Shown piece by piece: positions 15,429 to 17,857 of a stretch of 17,857 nt of DNA (within the stretch, counting starts at the first letter, position 1; the number at the start of each line of letters is the position of its first letter). Origin of the DNA: DASTHS01 sp035718085. Its GTDB lineage: Bacteria > Actinomycetota > Acidimicrobiia > Acidimicrobiales > Palsa-688. The translations under genes were made by a program, and so were the position numbers. Under the pieces are notes generated by a model. It did no database searches. It saw only the letters and a program-made list of their open reading frames with translations, and had not been told where the DNA came from. The stretch lies in NCBI GenBank assembly GCA_035718085.1, contig DASTHS010000012.1, positions 1 to 17,857 on the forward strand, written 5' to 3'.

Positions 15429-15484
15429 GGGGCAGCCCGGGCCGGGGGCAGGCCAATCGGCTCATCTCGGACGCGTTCCCGCCG

Positions 15485-17857
15485 ATGACCCTCGCCGTGG
15501 GCGCTCCAACTGCTCGGTCGGGCCGCACCCGGTCCGTGCCCATGCTGGCAGCGGCCGTGGTCGCCGCTGCCATCGGCTGGGTCGCACTCGCCTGCACAGC
15601 CCCCCGAGCCCCTGCCCAGCTCCACGGACCGGGCCTCCCCTGGCCGGTCGTCGCTGTCGTCCTCGTCGCCGCCGGGCGCCTGCAGGTGACCCTTCGGGTT
15701 CGGGGTGCGCCGCTCACGGTGGTGTCAGATGCCATCGCCGTGCTGGTCGGTGTGCTCTTCGTCGACCCGGTCCACTTGCCCCTGGCGCTCGGGTGCGGGT
15801 GGGCCACAGGACAGCTCTTGGCCCGCCGGTCGGCCTACAGCGCCGCCTTCAACGTGGCGATCTCCCTGCTCGGCGCAGCCGCGGCAACGGCCACGGTGCA
15901 CGCCCTGCTGGTGAGGGGCACGCCGGTTGGCGCGCGGGGCGCAGTGGCCGTGCTGGCCGGAGTGGTGGTCTTCGACATGGTCACCGGGGGGATGGTCCTG
16001 CTGCACCTGCGCGCCTGCGGAGCGCCGTCGGCCCAGGCGGCGCGCACGATGGCCGCCCACAGCGCCCTGGGGGTCCCGGTCGCAGCAGTGCTCTCACTGT
16101 GCGCTGCACTGCTGGTCTGGGTCGACCGCTACGACGGCTTGATCGCCGTCGCCCTTGGCGGCCTCGTGGGCGTCGCAGTTCGCCACAACGGGTCCCTTCG
16201 TTCCCGGGTCGACACCCTCGAGCACCTGCACGCCCTGGCCGCCCGGCTCGACGGGGTGGCCACCGAGGCCGACGTGGTGGACGCCGTGCTGGCCGAGGTG
16301 CGAAGCACATTCGGCGCCGAAGTCGCAGAGCTCGCGGTCGGCGACGGCGCCACGGTGGTGCGGACCGTGGCGACCGTGGCCGGGGCTTCGGCAACCCGTC
16401 TCGGCGGTGGCTGGCGCCCGCTGGAGGCCCGGGCCCGTCGGAGCGGGCCGGTCCTGGCCGCCCGGAACCGCAGCAAACATGCTGCCGACCTGGCCGCCGC
16501 CGGTTGGCGAGACGCCCTGCTGGTACCGCTCGAGGCCGAGGCGACCCATGGCGACATCGGCGCAGGAGCCGCGCTTGGCGACGGCGCCGTGCTGAGCGTT
16601 GCCTCCCGCATCGGTGGGGCCACGTTCTCCCGCGCCGACCTGTCGCTGCTGGAGGCGCTGGCCGTGCAGGCCGGCGTCGCCATCCGCCGCAGCCGGTTGC
16701 AGGAACAGGTGGCCGAGGAGACCGCCGCCCGCCAGCGCGACGCCCGCACCGACCCGGTGACCGGCCTGGGCAACCGGGTCGTGCTCGGCGAGCGCCTGCA
16801 GGCCGCCCTGGCACCCCGAGGCGATGGCGATGGCGCCGGCACCGGTGCTGGTGGCGTCGGCGGTGCCGGCGTGGTGCTGGTCGACCTAGACCGGTTCCGG
16901 GAGGTGAACGACACCCTGGGCCACGACGTCGGCGACGAGGTGCTGCGCCAGGTGGCCGCCCGGGTCGAGGCCGCCGCCGCCCGGGTCGGCGGCACCGCCT
17001 GCCGTGTGGGCGCCGACGAGTTCGCCATCGTGGTGGCCGGCGACGGGGGCGACCGCCTGGCGGCGGTCACGGGGCGCACGGCGACCGCACTGGTCGGCGC
17101 CGTCGGGGAGGGCCTCGCCGTGGCCGGCCTGGCCCTCGACGTGGGGGCCAGCGTCGGCTGGGCCGCCGCCAGCGCCGGCGCCCACGCCACCGGCGTGCTG
17201 CGCCAGGCAGACGTGGCCATGCACGCCGCCAAGGCCCGCGGCGGCGGCGCGTGCGCCTACGACGGCTCGGTCGACCGGCACAGCACCCGCAACCTGCAGC
17301 TGGCCGGCGAGCTGCGCAAGGCGCTCAAGGGCGGCGACCTGGAGCTCTGGTACCAGCCGAAGGCGGTGCTGGCCACCGGCGCGGTCACCGGCGTCGAGGG
17401 GCTGCTGCGGTGGCGCCACCCGGCGTTCGGCCAGGTGGCGCCCGAGGAGTTCATCACCGTCGCCGAGCGGTCGGGCCTCATCCACCAGGTGACGTGGTGG
17501 GTGATCGACGCCGCCCTCGCCCAGCTGCGGCGGTGGGCCGACGACGGCCTCGACCTGGGGATGGCCGTCAACATCTCGGCGCGCGACCTCCACGACCTGG
17601 CGCTGCCCGCCGCCCTCGCCGAGCGACTGGCGACCAGCGGCGTCGGCGCCGGGCGCCTGACCCTGGAGGTGACCGAGAGCTGCGTGATGGCCGACCCGGT
17701 CCGTTCCCAGCGGGTGCTGCGCGACCTCGCCGCCCTCGGCGTACGCCTGTCGATCGACGACTTCGGGACCGGCTACTCGTCGCTCGGCCGCCTGCAGACC
17801 CTCCCGATCGACGAGGTGAAGATCGACCGGTCGTTCGTCCGGGACCTCCCCGCCGCC
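15485..17857 (+). CDS. Membrane-anchored GAF-GGDEF-EAL protein, partial at the right edge
   Basis: Open from ATG 15485 to the window end (791 codons, no stop). Residues 20-235 contain about six or seven membrane segments, a MASE-like sensor resembling the left-edge protein. A coiled linker and GAF-like domain (about 250-405) follow, then GGDEF (about 420-595) and EAL (about 605 onward). The cyclase motif reads GADEF (509-513), with Ala in place of the second Gly, and the RxxD inhibitory site is RVGG, so cyclase activity is doubtful. A Gly-rich insert occupies 445-462. The EAL domain has E638-G-L, NISAR, LEVTES, DDFGTG (758-763) and K779 in EVKID; the AEGVE and QGY motifs lie beyond the edge. 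It is probably a phosphodiesterase. No Shine-Dalgarno precedes the ATG; ATG 15542 is an alternative. Codons before about residue 410 often end in A or T, unlike the rest. Confidence 0.9.
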   Translation, partial: MTLAVGAPTARSGRTRSVPMLAAAVVAAAIGWVALACTAPRAPAQLHGPGLPWPVVAVVLVAAGRLQVTLRVRGAPLTVVSDAIAVLVGVLFVDPVHLPLALGCGWATGQLLARRSAYSAAFNVAISLLGAAAATATVHALLVRGTPVGARGAVAVLAGVVVFDMVTGGMVLLHLRACGAPSAQAARTMAAHSALGVPVAAVLSLCAALLVWVDRYDGLIAVALGGLVGVAVRHNGSLRSRVDTLEHLHALAARLDGVATEADVVDAVLAEVRSTFGAEVAELAVGDGATVVRTVATVAGASATRLGGGWRPLEARARRSGPVLAARNRSKHAADLAAAGWRDALLVPLEAEATHGDIGAGAALGDGAVLSVASRIGGATFSRADLSLLEALAVQAGVAIRRSRLQEQVAEETAARQRDARTDPVTGLGNRVVLGERLQAALAPRGDGDGAGTGAGGVGGAGVVLVDLDRFREVNDTLGHDVGDEVLRQVAARVEAAAARVGGTACRVGADEFAIVVAGDGGDRLAAVTGRTATALVGAVGEGLAVAGLALDVGASVGWAAASAGAHATGVLRQADVAMHAAKARGGGACAYDGSVDRHSTRNLQLAGELRKALKGGDLELWYQPKAVLATGAVTGVEGLLRWRHPAFGQVAPEEFITVAERSGLIHQVTWWVIDAALAQLRRWADDGLDLGMAVNISARDLHDLALPAALAERLATSGVGAGRLTLEVTESCVMADPVRSQRVLRDLAALGVRLSIDDFGTGYSSLGRLQTLPIDEVKIDRSFVRDLPAA

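Larger units (their letters stand above)
15067..15484. other. Divergent non-coding region with clustered inverted repeats
   Basis: No believable gene lies between the MFS gene and the right-edge GGDEF-EAL gene. The open frames here have arginine- or threonine-rich shadow composition. The stretch contains three strong inverted repeats (described separately), a small one at 15328-15342 (CCACG-N5-CGTGG), and a sigma-28-like motif. From about 15280 onward it is visibly less GC-rich than the rest of the window. It must hold promoters for both flanking genes. Confidence 0.6.

Noticed and set aside
15181..15807. 208-residue minus-strand frame across the non-coding region
   Set aside because: Thr/Arg/Pro-rich with no motif and overlaps the membrane domain of the right-edge gene; the GC-rich background explains the lack of stops.

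Overview
The window looks like chromosomal DNA of a very high-GC actinobacterium. Codons end almost uniformly in G or C, GTG starts are frequent, TANNNT-type -10 boxes lie close to starts, and one operator matches the actinobacterial LexA box. Gene content (a DEDDh exonuclease/UvrC-like fusion, a FIST protein beside GGDEF-EAL proteins, a Trp-rich secreted subtilase) recalls Acidimicrobiia. That placement is an inference, not a demonstrated assignment. No rRNA, tRNA, CRISPR array or insertion sequence was seen.

Layout. (A) 1-2197, minus strand: a secreted subtilase (S8) with a C-terminal run of seven SGTSW repeats. It is followed 4 bp later by the membrane-spanning N-terminus of a protein running off the left edge, which resembles the sensor domain of the right-edge GGDEF-EAL protein. 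(B) 2198-2392: a divergent control region with a minus-strand promoter carrying a palindrome in its spacer, and a 14-bp LexA/SOS-type palindrome in front of the plus-strand operon. (C) 2393-8832, plus strand: DEDDh exonuclease/GIY-YIG endonuclease fusion, FIST protein, cytosolic GGDEF-EAL protein, and an N-acyl-D-amino-acid deacylase-type amidohydrolase. Gaps are 40, 3 and 34 bp. (D) 8842-10479, minus strand: an acyl-CoA synthetase. It is divergent from (E) 10533-13689, an S9 peptidase and an HSL-type alpha/beta hydrolase on the plus strand. (F) 13795-15066, minus strand: an MFS exporter. (G) 15067-15484: a 418-bp non-coding stretch rich in strong inverted repeats. (H) 15485 to the right edge: a membrane-anchored GAF-GGDEF-EAL protein, cut off inside its EAL domain.

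Themes. Cyclic-di-GMP signalling recurs: two GGDEF-EAL proteins, one probable relative at the left edge, and a FIST sensor almost certainly translated with one of them. The operon in (C) appears to begin at an SOS-controlled promoter, so c-di-GMP turnover may be transcriptionally tied to DNA damage. The other genes (D and E, plus the amidohydrolase) are ordinary hydrolytic and catabolic functions. The most unusual items are the SOS box plus operon, the SGTSW-repeat protease coupled to a membrane sensor gene, the structured region at 15104-15413, and the codon-usage break inside the right-edge gene.
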